Shown piece after piece: positions 16,448 to 27,566 of a stretch of DNA of 64,000 nucleotides; within the stretch, counting starts at the first letter, position 1, and every line of letters begins with the position of its first letter. The notes beneath the pieces were generated by a model that worked only from the letters and a program-made list of their open reading frames with translations, was not told the DNA's origin and searched no databases. Both the position numbers and the translations under genes were made by a program. The stretch comes from Streptomyces sp. GSL17-111 (lineage in GTDB: Bacteria; Actinomycetota; Actinomycetes; Streptomycetales; Streptomycetaceae), in contig NZ_JBAJNS010000001.1 of assembly GCF_037911585.1 (NCBI RefSeq), positions 2,908,001 through 2,972,000 on the forward strand, in the 5' to 3' direction.

Positions 16448-16708
16448 GTGCCGAAGTCCCGGATTCGCAAGAAGAAGGACGGTTACACCCAGCCCGAGGC
16501 GAAGCGGTCCAACAAGATCGACCTCTCCTCCGGTCGCAGTTGGGTCGCGCCGCTGATGCTGGCCATGTTCGCGATCGGGTTGGCCTGGATCGTCGTCTTC
16601 TACCTGACCGAGGGTTCCCTGCCCGTCGACGCGCTGGGCAACTGGAACATCGTGGTCGGCTTCGGCTTCATCGCGGTGGGCTTCGTCGTCTCCACGCAGT
16701 GGAAGTAG
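16448..16708 (+). CDS. crgA: Cell division protein CrgA
   Basis: An 86-aa division protein that in actinobacteria helps coordinate FtsZ assembly and septal peptidoglycan synthesis. The N-terminus [10 protein letters not shown] is the family hallmark; two membrane segments follow ([21 protein letters not shown] and [15 protein letters not shown]). Length is normal. GTG 16448 is preceded by AGGAGA at 16435-16440. It diverges from DUF881 and is followed by the DnaA-box region. Confidence 0.95.
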   Translation: MPKSRIRKKKDGYTQPEAKRSNKIDLSSGRSWVAPLMLAMFAIGLAWIVVFYLTEGSLPVDALGNWNIVVGFGFIAVGFVVSTQWK

Positions 16709-17055
16709 CGCGTCCCTCCCGTTTCCCCCGTGACCGCGTCAGCGCCGGACGGCTCACCCGCACCCGGCGCTGACGCGGACGTCTGCTGTGCGCCTGCTTC
16801 CTCGGGCTGGTCAGCGGGGTGGCCGGGGTCGGGCTCCGAGCCCGGTCGAACCGGTTGTCCACAGGTTGTCCACAGGGCTGGGAAAAGTTCAGACGATCTG
16901 TGGATAACGCACATCGGGTTGACGCCGGCCGACGCGTCCGGACAAGCGTTCTCCCTTGTTCCCCAAGGGAAACGGACCTGTGTGCGAACGCCTGCGCGTC
17001 ATGCACAAGATCCGCTACCACCTGTGGATAACTGCTCGTCCGCTGCCCGTCGGCC
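16709..17055. promoter_or_regulatory. Intergenic DnaA-box cluster
   Basis: No gene is visible in these 347 bases. There are two forward TTGTCCACA boxes (16855-16863, 16866-16874), 11 bp apart and on the same helical face, and two reverse TTATCCACA boxes read as TGTGGATAA (16899-16907, 17023-17031). All match the streptomycete DnaA consensus. A hairpin TCCCTTG-TTCCC-CAAGGGA lies at 16952-16970. Known clusters of this kind near streptomycete oriC titrate DnaA and affect initiation; that role is inferred here. Confidence 0.8.
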
Positions 17056-17955
17056 TCAGCCGAGCAGGGCCGATGTCCGGATGACGGCGGCGAGGACGAG
17101 GGCTCCGAGGAGCACCCCGCACGTCCCCCACTGCACCAGCGCCCGGCCCTTGCGCGGTGCGTGGATGAGGGCGAAGGCGAACACCGCGCCGATGATCAGA
17201 CCGCCGAGGTGGGCCTGCCAGGCCACCCGCAGGCCCGGAATGAAGCCGATGACGAGGTTGATCGCGAGCAGGACGAAGATCGGCCGCAGATCGTAGTTGA
17301 GCCGCCGCATCAGGACGGCCGTCGCCCCGAACAGGCCGAAGATGGCGCCGGACGCGCCCAGCGACGGCTGGTTCTGCGCGACGAGCACGTAGGACACGAC
17401 GCTGCCGCCCAGTGCGGACAGCAGGTACAGGGCGACGAAGCGCAGTCGGCCCAGCGCCGCCTCCAGGGGCGGGCCGAGGAACCACAGCGCCATCATGTTG
17501 ACGCCGATGTGCCAGAACTCCGAGTGCAGGAAGGCCGAGCTCAGCAGCCGGTACCACTCGCCGTCGGCCACCCCGACGATCTGCAGCCCACCGGCCTCGA
17601 CCTGCCCCGACAGAGCGAGGCCGATGAGCTGGAGGTCGTCGATGAACTGCCGCCCGAGCGCCAGCCCGGCGACGAACACCGCGACGTTCAGCCCGAGCAG
17701 GATCTTCGTCACCAGCCGGGTGTCCTGCACCACCGCGCCGCCCGCCAGCGTGCGCGGCCGCACGGCCCGGCCGGCCGCTCCCGACGCTCCGCGCACGCAC
17801 TCGGGGCACTGGTAGCCCACAGCGGCGTCGATCATGCAGTCGGGGCAGATCGGCCGGTCGCACCGGGTACAGCTGATGCCCGTCTCCCGGCCCGGGTGCC
17901 GGTAACACCCCGGCAGGGTGTGGCCGGGCCCCAGCCCGCCCTGCTGGTGCTCCAT
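17056..17955 (-). CDS. Rhomboid family intramembrane serine protease with N-terminal zinc-binding region
   Basis: A 299-aa protein. Residues about 15-60 hold paired Cys/His ligands (CYRHPGRETGISCTRC, ICPDC, YQCPEC), a B-box-like zinc region common in actinobacterial rhomboids. Six or more membrane helices follow, with the catalytic Ser in GASGAIFGLFG and His in AWQAHLGGLIIG, and an HSEFWHIGVNMMALW helix. It cleaves membrane proteins within the bilayer; its substrate is unknown. ATG 17955 has a purine-rich GGGGAAG just upstream. It is codirectional with ppiA. Confidence 0.92.
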   Translation of the reverse strand: MEHQQGGLGPGHTLPGCYRHPGRETGISCTRCDRPICPDCMIDAAVGYQCPECVRGASGAAGRAVRPRTLAGGAVVQDTRLVTKILLGLNVAVFVAGLALGRQFIDDLQLIGLALSGQVEAGGLQIVGVADGEWYRLLSSAFLHSEFWHIGVNMMALWFLGPPLEAALGRLRFVALYLLSALGGSVVSYVLVAQNQPSLGASGAIFGLFGATAVLMRRLNYDLRPIFVLLAINLVIGFIPGLRVAWQAHLGGLIIGAVFAFALIHAPRKGRALVQWGTCGVLLGALVLAAVIRTSALLG

Positions 17956-18086
17956 CGTCTTCCCCTTCGCCCTCTCGGCGTGGCCGCCCCCACACGGTCG
18001 CGGCCCCACCTGTATCGACGGACAGGTGGGGCGGACCGTTCCCCGGCCGCCGCGCCGCAGCGCCGTCGCGGACGGGGAGCGCGCGC

Positions 18087-18614
18087 TCAGCGGCGCTCGA
18101 TGACCACCGACTCGATCACCACGTCGTTGACGGGGCGGTCCGTGCGCGGGTTGGTGTCGGTGGTGGCGATCTCGTCGACGATCTTCTTCCCGGCCTCGCT
18201 CGTCACCTCACCGAAGATGGTGTGCTTGCCGGTCAGCCACGTCGTGGGCGAGACGGTGATGAAGAACTGCGAGCCGTTCGTCCCCGGGCCCGCGTTCGCC
18301 ATGGCGAGCAGGTAGGGCTTGGTGAAGCCCAGGTCCGGGTGGATCTCGTCGCGGAACTCGTACCCGGGGCCGCCGGTGCCGTTGCCCAGCGGGTCACCGC
18401 CCTGGATCATGAAGCCGCTGATGACGCGGTGGAAGACGGTCCCGTCGTAGAGCTTGTCGGTCGTCTTCGCGCCCGTCTTCGGGTGCGTCCACTCCCGGGA
18501 GCCCTCGGCGAGCTCGACGAAGTTCTTGACGGTCTCGGGCGCGTGGTTCGGGAAGAGCTGGACCTCGATGTCGCCGCGGTTCGTCTTCAGGGTGGCGTAG
18601 AGCTGCTCGGCCAC
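18087..18614 (-). CDS. ppiA: Peptidyl-prolyl cis-trans isomerase, cyclophilin type
   Basis: A 175-aa cytoplasmic cyclophilin that catalyses prolyl isomerisation. The family motifs VFHRVISGFMIQGGDP (catalytic Arg in FHR), GPGTNGSQFFI and HTIFGEV are all present, and there is no signal peptide. GTG 18614 has GGAAGG about 6 nt upstream. The next gene upstream (DUF5324) is divergent. Confidence 0.95.
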   Translation of the reverse strand: MAEQLYATLKTNRGDIEVQLFPNHAPETVKNFVELAEGSREWTHPKTGAKTTDKLYDGTVFHRVISGFMIQGGDPLGNGTGGPGYEFRDEIHPDLGFTKPYLLAMANAGPGTNGSQFFITVSPTTWLTGKHTIFGEVTSEAGKKIVDEIATTDTNPRTDRPVNDVVIESVVIERR

Positions 18615-18963
18615 GATCTACCTTCCATAGTCCTTACTGACGGTCCCCGATCCTCCCATGGACCGCCCGCCGCCGGGCCCGAGGCTCGCATCGGAGTGAC
18701 GATCGGGCGACGTCGGGCGTCGCCGGTGTCCGGAACGACGGAGTCGGCACCGGGGCGTGGCATCGTCGGATCACGGGCCGCCCGGCTGCACGAAGTGCCC
18801 GAACGGGGGTACCCGCAGCCGAACGCGTGACCCGAACGCCCGTCGACGCATGCCGAATCCGCCGACGGGGGGCATGATCTCGATTCGGGTGTAAAGGCGA
18901 AGAAGGACGAGGATCGCCGGGGTACGAGTCCCCGGACCACGTGCCACCGAGGAGGAGGACACC
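18615..18963. other. Divergent promoter region, no gene seen
   Basis: These 349 bases separate ppiA (minus) from DUF5324 (plus). The ppiA ribosome site and a TATGGA-like hexamer lie at the left end, and GAGGAGGA for DUF5324 at the right end. I see no palindrome, RNA gene or credible small ORF. Confidence 0.5.
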
Positions 18964-19632
18964 GTGACCCGCAAGGACAGCGTGCGCGCCGCGACCGGCA
19001 CCGCGAAGGAGAACGTGCGGCATGCCGCCGAGGTGGTGGGGCCCAGGGTGGGCCTGGCCGCGCGCCAGGCCCAGCACACCGCACGCGAACAGTACGAAGG
19101 CATGGTGGCGCCACGCCTCGCGCACGCCCGCACCGCACTGCCCCCGGCCGTCGACGACGCCGCCAAGCGCGCGGCCAAGCACAGCCGCAAGGCCGCCAAG
19201 GAGGCCCGGTGTTACGCGAAGGAGGCCGCAGCCTACGCCGCGCCGCGCGTCGAGGCCGCACGGGCCGCCGCGGCACCCGCCCGTGAGGAGGCCATGGCCC
19301 GTTCCGCCGCCGCCATGGCGGCCCTGCGCGGCGAGGTCACGGCGAAGGAGGTGCGGAAGATCACCCGCAAGCGCGCCCGCCGCGCGGCCTACGGACGGGG
19401 TCTGAAGCGGCTGACGGTGCTGGGCCTCGTCGGCGGCGCCGTCTACGCCGCCTGGCGCTGGTGGGACCAGCAGGCCAACCCGGACTGGCTGGTCGAGCCG
19501 CCCGCCGCGACCGACGTCTCGGAGGGCGGGGTGCCGGCGGACGCGTCGTCCCTCGACCCGGAGGTGGAGGCCAAGCAGGCCGAGGAGTCCGGGGAGGCGG
19601 CGCGGTCCGAGGGCGGCGAGAAGAAGGGCTGA
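18964..19632 (+). CDS. DUF5324 family protein
   Basis: A 222-aa streptomycete protein. Residues 1-150 form a long Ala/Lys/Arg/Glu-rich amphipathic helical region (AARQAQHTAREQYEG, AAKHSRKAAKEAR), followed by one membrane segment (LTVLGLVGGAVYAAWRWW) and an acidic C-terminal tail ending GGEKKG. The helical part resembles apolipoprotein- or YtxH-like envelope proteins. GTG 18964 has GAGGAGGA upstream. Function unknown; it is conserved beside ppiA, rhomboid and crgA. Confidence 0.85.
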   Translation: MTRKDSVRAATGTAKENVRHAAEVVGPRVGLAARQAQHTAREQYEGMVAPRLAHARTALPPAVDDAAKRAAKHSRKAAKEARCYAKEAAAYAAPRVEAARAAAAPAREEAMARSAAAMAALRGEVTAKEVRKITRKRARRAAYGRGLKRLTVLGLVGGAVYAAWRWWDQQANPDWLVEPPAATDVSEGGVPADASSLDPEVEAKQAEESGEAARSEGGEKKG

Positions 19633-19646
19633 CGCGCCCGGAGCAC

Positions 19647-19693
19647 CACGTGGGAGGAGCCGGACCCGCAACGGGTCCGGCTCCTCCCACGTG
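19647..19693. terminator. Perfect 22-bp-stem terminator hairpin
   Basis: 19647-19668 (CACGTGGGAGGAGCC...) is exactly complementary to 19672-19693, with a 3-nt CAA loop. It lies between the convergent DUF5324 and pknB genes and would terminate both transcripts. The arm begins and ends with the E-box-like CACGTG. Confidence 0.9.
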
Positions 19694-19714
19694 CGTTACT
19701 CCACCGGGCCGGGG

Positions 19715-21730
<2,016 letters not shown>

Positions 21731-21860
21731 ATCTCCAGCCCTCTCCGTTCGTCCGGACCGCACCGGCGTGGGGTCCGGCGGCGTGCTGCTCGGCATACGG
21801 TACCCGGACGCGGGTGGGCGACCGGAACGCCGACCGACGCCTCGACGTCTGTGCGCAAGG

Positions 21861-23309
21861 TCACTGACGGCCCTCCAGCACGGCCCGCATGACGTCCTTC
21901 GCGATGGGCGCGGCCAGGCCGCCACCGGACACTTCGTTCCGTTCGGCGTCGCTGTCCTCGACCACCACCGCGACGGCGACCGGTGAGCCGTTGTCCGTCA
22001 TGGCGTAGGAGATGAACCACGCGTAGGGCGTCTCACTGTTGTCCACACCACGCTGGGCGGTGCCCGTCTTGCCGCCCACTGTGACGCCCTCGATCTGGCC
22101 GTTGGTTCCCGTGCCGTCCTCGACCACGGTCTCCATCATCTGCTGGATCTTCTTGGCGTTGGACGCGGAGATCGGCTGCCCCATCTCCTGCGGCTCGTTC
22201 TGCTCGACGACGCTGCGCGGGCCCTCCAGCCGGTCGACCATGTAGGGCTGCATCAGCTTGCCGTCGTTGGCGATCGCCGCGGTGATCATGGCGATCTGGA
22301 GCGGCGTGGCCCGGTTGGACGCCTGCCCGATGCCGGCCATCGCGTTCTGCGGGGCGTTGTCCTCGGGGTAGACGCTCTCGGCCGTGCGGACGGGGACGAA
22401 GAGTTCCTCGTTGTAGCCGAACTTCTCCGCCATCTCCTTCATCTCCTCGTTGCCGAGGTCGGCGCTGATGCCGGCGAAGGTGGCGTTGCAGGAGAACTGG
22501 AGGGCGACGCGCAGGGTGGCGTCGTCGCACGGAGGGTTGCCGAAGTTGCTGAGCTCCTTGTCGGTCTGCGGGAGCTCGTACGGGTCCTCGATGCCCGACT
22601 TCTCGTCGATGTCGTACTTGCCGCTCTCCAGCGCCGCGGCCGCGGTGAGCACCTTGAAGGTGGAGCCGGGCGGGTACGTCTCGCGCAGTGCCCGGTTGAG
22701 CATGGGCTTGTCCGGGTCCTCGTTGAGGGCGACCCAGTTGTCGCTGGCCTCCGCGTCGTTGCCGACGATGGAGCCCGGGTCGTAGGACGGGGTGCTGGCC
22801 AGGGCGAGGATCGCGCCGGTGCGCGGGTCGATGGCGGCGACGGCGCCCTTCTTGTTCCCGAGGCCCTCGAACGCCGCCCGCTGGGCGGCGGCGTTCAGGG
22901 TGGTGACGACGTTCCCGCCCTCCATCGGCTTACCGGTGATCATGTCGATGGTGCGGTTGAAGAACAGCCGGTCGTCGTTGCCGGTGAGGATCTTGTCGTG
23001 GACGCCTTCCAGCATCGTGGCGTTGAACACCGACGCGTGGCCGGTCACCGGCGCCCACATGGCGCCGTCCTTGTAGGTGCGCTGGTACTGGAAGTCGCGG
23101 CTGTCGGTCTCGGTGGAGCCGGTGACGGCCTTGCCCTCGACGATGATGTCGCCGCGCGGGTGGGCGTAGCGCTCGATCAGCACCCGGCGGTTCTTGTCGG
23201 AGGAGCTGAGCTCCTCGGCCTGGACGAACTGCACCCAGTTGACCCTGACCAGCAGGGCGATCACCAGGATGCCGCAGAAAACGGCGATCTTGCGGATGGG
23301 CTTGTTCAC
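21861..23309 (-). CDS. pbpA: Class B penicillin-binding protein PbpA
   Basis: A 482-aa D,D-transpeptidase that crosslinks peptidoglycan. It has an N-terminal membrane anchor (about 8-24), a dimerisation domain and a transpeptidase domain. Active-site motifs are S216-x-x-K219 (PPGSTFK), SCN at 273-275 and KTGTAQ near 413. GTG 23309 overlaps the stop of the ftsW/rodA-type gene by 4 bp, coupling the polymerase and its transpeptidase partner. The length and motifs match the PbpA of the actinobacterial pknB cluster. Confidence 0.95.
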   Translation of the reverse strand: MNKPIRKIAVFCGILVIALLVRVNWVQFVQAEELSSSDKNRRVLIERYAHPRGDIIVEGKAVTGSTETDSRDFQYQRTYKDGAMWAPVTGHASVFNATMLEGVHDKILTGNDDRLFFNRTIDMITGKPMEGGNVVTTLNAAAQRAAFEGLGNKKGAVAAIDPRTGAILALASTPSYDPGSIVGNDAEASDNWVALNEDPDKPMLNRALRETYPPGSTFKVLTAAAALESGKYDIDEKSGIEDPYELPQTDKELSNFGNPPCDDATLRVALQFSCNATFAGISADLGNEEMKEMAEKFGYNEELFVPVRTAESVYPEDNAPQNAMAGIGQASNRATPLQIAMITAAIANDGKLMQPYMVDRLEGPRSVVEQNEPQEMGQPISASNAKKIQQMMETVVEDGTGTNGQIEGVTVGGKTGTAQRGVDNSETPYAWFISYAMTDNGSPVAVAVVVEDSDAERNEVSGGGLAAPIAKDVMRAVLEGRQ

Positions 23310-24703
23310 GACCGCACCACCTGGGTCATCTCGACGTCGGGATTCGGGGCGGGCGCCGGCGCCGGGCGGCGCGCGGTGTCGCTGATCCGCAGCAGGATGG
23401 CGAACAGGGCCCAGTTGGCGATGACGGACGAGCCGCCCTGCGCGAGGAAGGGCATCGTCATACCGGTGAGCGGGATGAGCGCGGTGACGCCGCCCGCGAC
23501 GACGAACACCTGGATCGCGAAGGCGCCGGACAGACCCACGGCGAGCAGTTTGCCGAACGGGTCGCGCGCGGCCAGCGCCGTCCGGATGCCGCGTTCGATG
23601 AGCAGGCCGTACAGGACGAGGATGGCCATCATGCCGGTCAGGCCCAGCTCCTCGCCGACGGTGGCGAGGATGTAGTCGCTCTTGACGGCGATGCCGCCGA
23701 TGAGCCGGGTGAAGCCCTCACCGAGCCCGGAGCCGAAGAGGCCGCCGGAGCCGAAGGAGTACATCACCTGGGCGGTCTCCGTGACGCCGCCGTTGGCGCC
23801 CAGCTGCAGCGGGTTGAGCCAGTTGTCGACGCGGTCCTGCACGTGTGTGGTCGTCGACGCCACGACCACCGCGCCGGCGGCGGAGAGCAGCAGGCCGAAG
23901 AGGACCCAGCTCGTGCGCTCGGTGGCGACGTAGAGCATCACGACGAACATGCCGAAGAACAGCAGCGAGGTGCCGAGGTCGGTCTCGAAGACGAGGATCA
24001 TCAGGCTCAGGGCCCAGATCGCCAGGATCGGTCCGAGGTCGCGGCCGCGCGGCAGGTAGAGCCCCATGAAGCGGCGGCTGGCCAGGGCGAGGGCGTCGCG
24101 CTTGACCATGAGGTACCCGGCGAAGAAGACCGTGATGACGATCTTCGCGAACTCGCCGGGCTGGAGGGAGCCGACGCCGGGGATCGTCACCCAGATCTTC
24201 GCGCCGTTGACGGGCGGGAAGAACATCGGCAGCGCCAGCAGCACGAGCGCGACGGCCATGGAGATGTAGGTGTAGCGCTGGAGGATGCGGTGGTCCTTGA
24301 GGAAGACCAGCACCGCGAGGAACAGCGCGACGCCCAGCGCCGACCACATCAGCTGGCCGGGTGCGGCGTTCTCCGGTCGCACGCCCGGCTCCTGGTCGAG
24401 CCGCCAGATCAGCACGAGGCCGAGCCCGTTGAGCAGGGTGCAGATCGGCAGGATCAGCGGGTCGGCGTACGGGGCGAACTTCCGCACCAGCAGGTGGGCG
24501 ACGCCGGCGAGCAGGCCGAGGCCCAGGCCGTAGCCGATCATCCCCGCCGGGAGGGTGCCGTTCTTGGCCAGGCCCACGTTGGCGTAGGCGAAGACGGGGA
24601 TGACGACGGCGAAGACGAGGAGGCCGAGCTCGGTGTTGCGGCGGCTGGGGAGTCCGCCCGCCGAGACCGTGCTGGTACTCCCGGTGGTGCTGTTGCTGCT
24701 CAT
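23306..24703 (-). CDS. FtsW/RodA/SpoVE family peptidoglycan polymerase
   Basis: A 465-aa SEDS glycosyltransferase with about ten membrane helices. Family motifs include KIWVTIPGVGSLQPGEFAKI, FETDLGTSLLFFGMF and MPFLAQGGSS. It polymerises lipid II and works with the class B PBP encoded immediately downstream. Which role it has, FtsW-like (division) or RodA-like (elongation), cannot be fixed from sequence; position matches the gene named rodA in mycobacteria. ATG 24703; 16 bp separate it from the stop of pstP. Confidence 0.94.
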   Translation of the reverse strand: MSSNSTTGSTSTVSAGGLPSRRNTELGLLVFAVVIPVFAYANVGLAKNGTLPAGMIGYGLGLGLLAGVAHLLVRKFAPYADPLILPICTLLNGLGLVLIWRLDQEPGVRPENAAPGQLMWSALGVALFLAVLVFLKDHRILQRYTYISMAVALVLLALPMFFPPVNGAKIWVTIPGVGSLQPGEFAKIVITVFFAGYLMVKRDALALASRRFMGLYLPRGRDLGPILAIWALSLMILVFETDLGTSLLFFGMFVVMLYVATERTSWVLFGLLLSAAGAVVVASTTTHVQDRVDNWLNPLQLGANGGVTETAQVMYSFGSGGLFGSGLGEGFTRLIGGIAVKSDYILATVGEELGLTGMMAILVLYGLLIERGIRTALAARDPFGKLLAVGLSGAFAIQVFVVAGGVTALIPLTGMTMPFLAQGGSSVIANWALFAILLRISDTARRPAPAPAPNPDVEMTQVVRS

Positions 24704-24719
24704 ATGAACTCGCTGCCCC

Positions 24720-26201
24720 TCACGGCGTCCGGCACTGCTTCGCGAGCCGCTGCTGCTCGTCGGTCAGCCGGGGACCGGGCGCGGGGTCGTCCGCCACCGG
24801 TTCGCGACCGTCCTCACCGCCGGGCTGGGAGCTGTCGGCGTCCTCCTTGGCCTCCTCGGCGGACGCCTTCTGGTCGGCCACGATCTCGCAGACCTCGGCC
24901 TGGGCCCCCAGCTTCTGGATCTTGTCCTCGGCCTGGGCCAGCGTGCCCATGGAGATGGTGTCCTTGACCTGGTTGCGCTGGTAGACGGGCAGGTACTTGA
25001 GTTCGATGCCGGTGTCCTCCCTGACCTCGCCGAGGTCCAGGGGGCCGAGCTTCTGGTTCAGACCCTGGTAGAGGGCGACCCGGTCGCCCTCCGCACCGAT
25101 GTAGTACTGCCCTCTCGACCACTTCCAGGCCGCGTACAGGCCGCCGCCGAGCAGGGCGAGGGCCAGCACGATGAGCAGGCTCCGCTTCACCCAGCCGCCC
25201 TTGCGGGCCTTGCGCCGTCGGCCGGACTCCTCGACCGGGCCGTCCCCGTCCGCCCACTCCCCGAACGTGCCGGGGGCCGCGCCGCTGCCGGGCGGGCCGA
25301 AGCCCTCCTGCCCGTCCGCGGAGCCGGGCTGCTGCTGGGGCACGGAACGGCTCAGCTCGGCGGCGCGGGAGGCCGGGGTGGCCTGCGCGCCGGGGCCGCC
25401 GAGCGGGTTCTGCGTCTCCGCGACGGCGCCGACGACGACCGGTGTGTCGTTGAGCTGGGCGGCGGGGGTGTCGTTGCCGTCGACGTCGAGGACATCGGCG
25501 ATGATCACCGTGATGTTGTCGGGGCCGCCACCGCGCAGGGCGAGCTGGATCAGCTCCTCGACCGTCTCGTGCGGCCCCTGGTAGCTGCCGAGGGTCTCCT
25601 CCATCGTCTGGTGGCTGACCACGCCGGAGAGGCCGTCGGAGCAGATGAGGTAGCGGTCGCCGGCGCGGACCTCGCGGATCGAGAGGTCCGGTTCCACCCG
25701 GTCGCCGCTGCCCAGCGCGCGCATGAGCAGGGAGCGCTGCGGGTGGGTGGTGGCCTCCTCCTCGGTGATGCGGCCCTCGTCGACGAGCCGCTGCACCCAG
25801 GTGTGGTCCTGTGTGATCTGGGTGAGCACGCCGTCGCGCAGCAGGTAGGCGCGGGAGTCGCCGACGTGGACGAGGCCGAGGCGCTGACCCGTCCACAGCA
25901 GGGCGGTGAGGGTGGTGCCCATGCCCTCCAGCTGCGGGTCGTCCTCGACCATCACGCGCAGCTGTTCGTTGGCCCGCTGCACGGCGTCGCCGAGTGAGGT
26001 GAGGACGTCCGAGCCGGGGACGTCCTCGTCCAGCTCGACGATGGTGGAGATCACCTCGGAGCTGGCGACCTCACCGGCGGCCTGGCCGCCCATGCCGTCG
26101 GCGACCGCCAGCAGCCGGGGCCCGGCGTAACCCGAGTCCTCGTTGTGATCGCGGATCATGCCGTCGTGTGATCCGGCGGCGAAACGCAGTGACAGACTCA
26201 T
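24720..26201 (-). CDS. pstP: PP2C-family Ser/Thr phosphatase (PstP)
   Basis: A 493-aa membrane phosphatase that reverses PknB-type phosphorylation. The N-terminal PP2C domain (1-240) has metal-binding residues in DHNEDS, ADGMGG, CSDGLSG and GGPDNITVI. A Pro/Gln-rich linker, one membrane helix (RSLLIVLALALLGGGLYAAW) and an extracellular C-terminal domain of about 130 residues follow. ATG 26201 (MSLSLRF) with GAGG 6 nt upstream matches the usual start; an ATG at 26231 would add ten residues. Confidence 0.94.
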   Translation of the reverse strand: MSLSLRFAAGSHDGMIRDHNEDSGYAGPRLLAVADGMGGQAAGEVASSEVISTIVELDEDVPGSDVLTSLGDAVQRANEQLRVMVEDDPQLEGMGTTLTALLWTGQRLGLVHVGDSRAYLLRDGVLTQITQDHTWVQRLVDEGRITEEEATTHPQRSLLMRALGSGDRVEPDLSIREVRAGDRYLICSDGLSGVVSHQTMEETLGSYQGPHETVEELIQLALRGGGPDNITVIIADVLDVDGNDTPAAQLNDTPVVVGAVAETQNPLGGPGAQATPASRAAELSRSVPQQQPGSADGQEGFGPPGSGAAPGTFGEWADGDGPVEESGRRRKARKGGWVKRSLLIVLALALLGGGLYAAWKWSRGQYYIGAEGDRVALYQGLNQKLGPLDLGEVREDTGIELKYLPVYQRNQVKDTISMGTLAQAEDKIQKLGAQAEVCEIVADQKASAEEAKEDADSSQPGGEDGREPVADDPAPGPRLTDEQQRLAKQCRTP

Positions 26202-26266
26202 GCGCACCTCGCCCGTCGGCTCCGGGTACATCCGCACGCTGCCCACCCTCCGGTCGTCATGTTCGT

Positions 26267-26776
26267 CTACTTCCGCAGCTCGATGACCGTCTTGCCGATG
26301 CGCAACGGCGCACCGGGCGGGATCGGCGTCGGAGTGGTGAGTCGGCTCCGGTCCAGGTACGTGCCGTTGGTGGAGCCGAGGTCCTCAACGATCCACTGGC
26401 CGTCGCGGTCCGGGTAGATCCTGGCATGCCGGCTCGACGCGTAGTCGTCGTCCAGCACGATCGTCGAGTCGTGGGCGCGGCCGAGGGTGATCGTCTGGCC
26501 CTGGAGGGCGACGGTCGTGCCGGTGAGGGAGCCCTCGGTCACGACCAGCTTCGTGGGCGCGCCCCGGCGGCCCCGGCCGCCGCCGCGTCCGCCGCCGGTG
26601 GACTGCTGCGGACGGGCCTGCGGACGGTCCGGGGCGCGGCGGGCCTGCGCTCCGGACCGCTGAGTGACCCGGGTGCCGAACAGGTCGCTGCGGATGACCT
26701 GTACGGCCACGATGACGAACAGCCACAGTACGGCGAGAAAACCCAGCCGCATGACCGTCAGGGTCAGCTCTGACAT
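26267..26776 (-). CDS. fhaB: FHA domain protein, membrane-anchored (FhaB)
   Basis: A 169-aa protein: an N-terminal membrane segment (LTVMRLGFLAVLWLFVIVAVQV), a Gly/Arg-rich linker, and a C-terminal FHA domain (about 85-165) with LGRAHDSTIVLDD, SRHARI and LGSTNGTYLD, the phosphothreonine-binding residues. It reads phosphorylation by PknB-type kinases and links it to division proteins. ATG 26776. The genes on both sides run the same way with short gaps. Confidence 0.93.
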   Translation of the reverse strand: MSELTLTVMRLGFLAVLWLFVIVAVQVIRSDLFGTRVTQRSGAQARRAPDRPQARPQQSTGGGRGGGRGRRGAPTKLVVTEGSLTGTTVALQGQTITLGRAHDSTIVLDDDYASSRHARIYPDRDGQWIVEDLGSTNGTYLDRSRLTTPTPIPPGAPLRIGKTVIELRK

Positions 26777-26786
26777 TGCCCCCGCT

Positions 26787-27566
26787 TCACCCTTCGGCTT
26801 GCCGGTAAATGATCGTGGTGCTGCCCACGACGATCCGTGAGCCGTCGCGGAGCGTAGCGTGTGTCGTCCGCTGTCCGTCCACCACGATGCCGTTGGTCGA
26901 ACCGAGGTCCTGCACGACGACGGTGGGGCCGGTGCGGATCTCGCAGTGCTTGCGGGAGACGCCGGGATCGTCGATCCGGACGTCGGCCTCGGTGGAACGC
27001 CCGAGGACGAGGGTGGTGCGGGAGATCTGGTGCCGGCTGCCGTTGATCTCCACCCAGCGCCGGACCGGGCCGGGCGCTCCGGGCCCCGCCGCCGGACCGC
27101 CGGGCGGTGGGGCGGACGGCATGCGCGGCGCGCCCTGGGGCATCGGGGGCAGGCCGCCGCCGTGGTCGCCCGGGGCTCCGGGCTGGGAGGTGCTGGCGGC
27201 CATCGTGCGGCTGCGCACGCGGTAGAGGCCGGTGTCGAGATCGTCGGCCTTCTCCAGGTGGACCTTGACCGAGCCCATGAAGGTGTAGCGCTGCTGCTTG
27301 GCGTAGTCGCGCACCATGCCGGCCAGCTCGTCACTGAGCTGGCCCGCGTAGGGGGCGAGCCGCTCGTAGTCGGGCGCGCTCAGTTCCACGATGAAGTCGT
27401 TCGGGACGACCGTGCGGTCCCGGTTCCAGATCGTGGCGTTGTTGTCGCACTCGCGCTGGAGCGCGCCGGCGATCTCCACCGGCTGGACTTCGGACTTGAA
27501 CACCTTGGCGAAGGTGCCGTTGACGAGGCCTTCGAGACGCTGCTCGAAGCGCTTGAGAACTCCCAC
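26787..27566 (-). CDS. fhaA: DUF3662 and FHA domain protein (FhaA)
   Basis: A 259-aa protein with an N-terminal DUF3662 domain (VLKRFEQRLEGLVNGTFAKVF onwards, about 1-125), a Pro/Gly-rich linker and a C-terminal FHA domain (about 165-255) with LGRSTEADVRIDD, SRKHCEI and LGSTNGIVVD. In mycobacteria FhaA binds phosphorylated MviN and controls peptidoglycan synthesis. GTG 27566 is preceded by GGAGG. It is the first gene of the fhaA-fhaB-pstP-ftsW-pbpA-pknB series; its promoter lies in the 27567-27898 gap. Confidence 0.94.
   Translation of the reverse strand: MGVLKRFEQRLEGLVNGTFAKVFKSEVQPVEIAGALQRECDNNATIWNRDRTVVPNDFIVELSAPDYERLAPYAGQLSDELAGMVRDYAKQQRYTFMGSVKVHLEKADDLDTGLYRVRSRTMAASTSQPGAPGDHGGGLPPMPQGAPRMPSAPPPGGPAAGPGAPGPVRRWVEINGSRHQISRTTLVLGRSTEADVRIDDPGVSRKHCEIRTGPTVVVQDLGSTNGIVVDGQRTTHATLRDGSRIVVGSTTIIYRQAEG

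Noticed and set aside
16709..17055. The chromosome origin oriC itself
   Set aside because: Four DnaA boxes are too few, since streptomycete oriC has many, and dnaA/dnaN are not adjacent.
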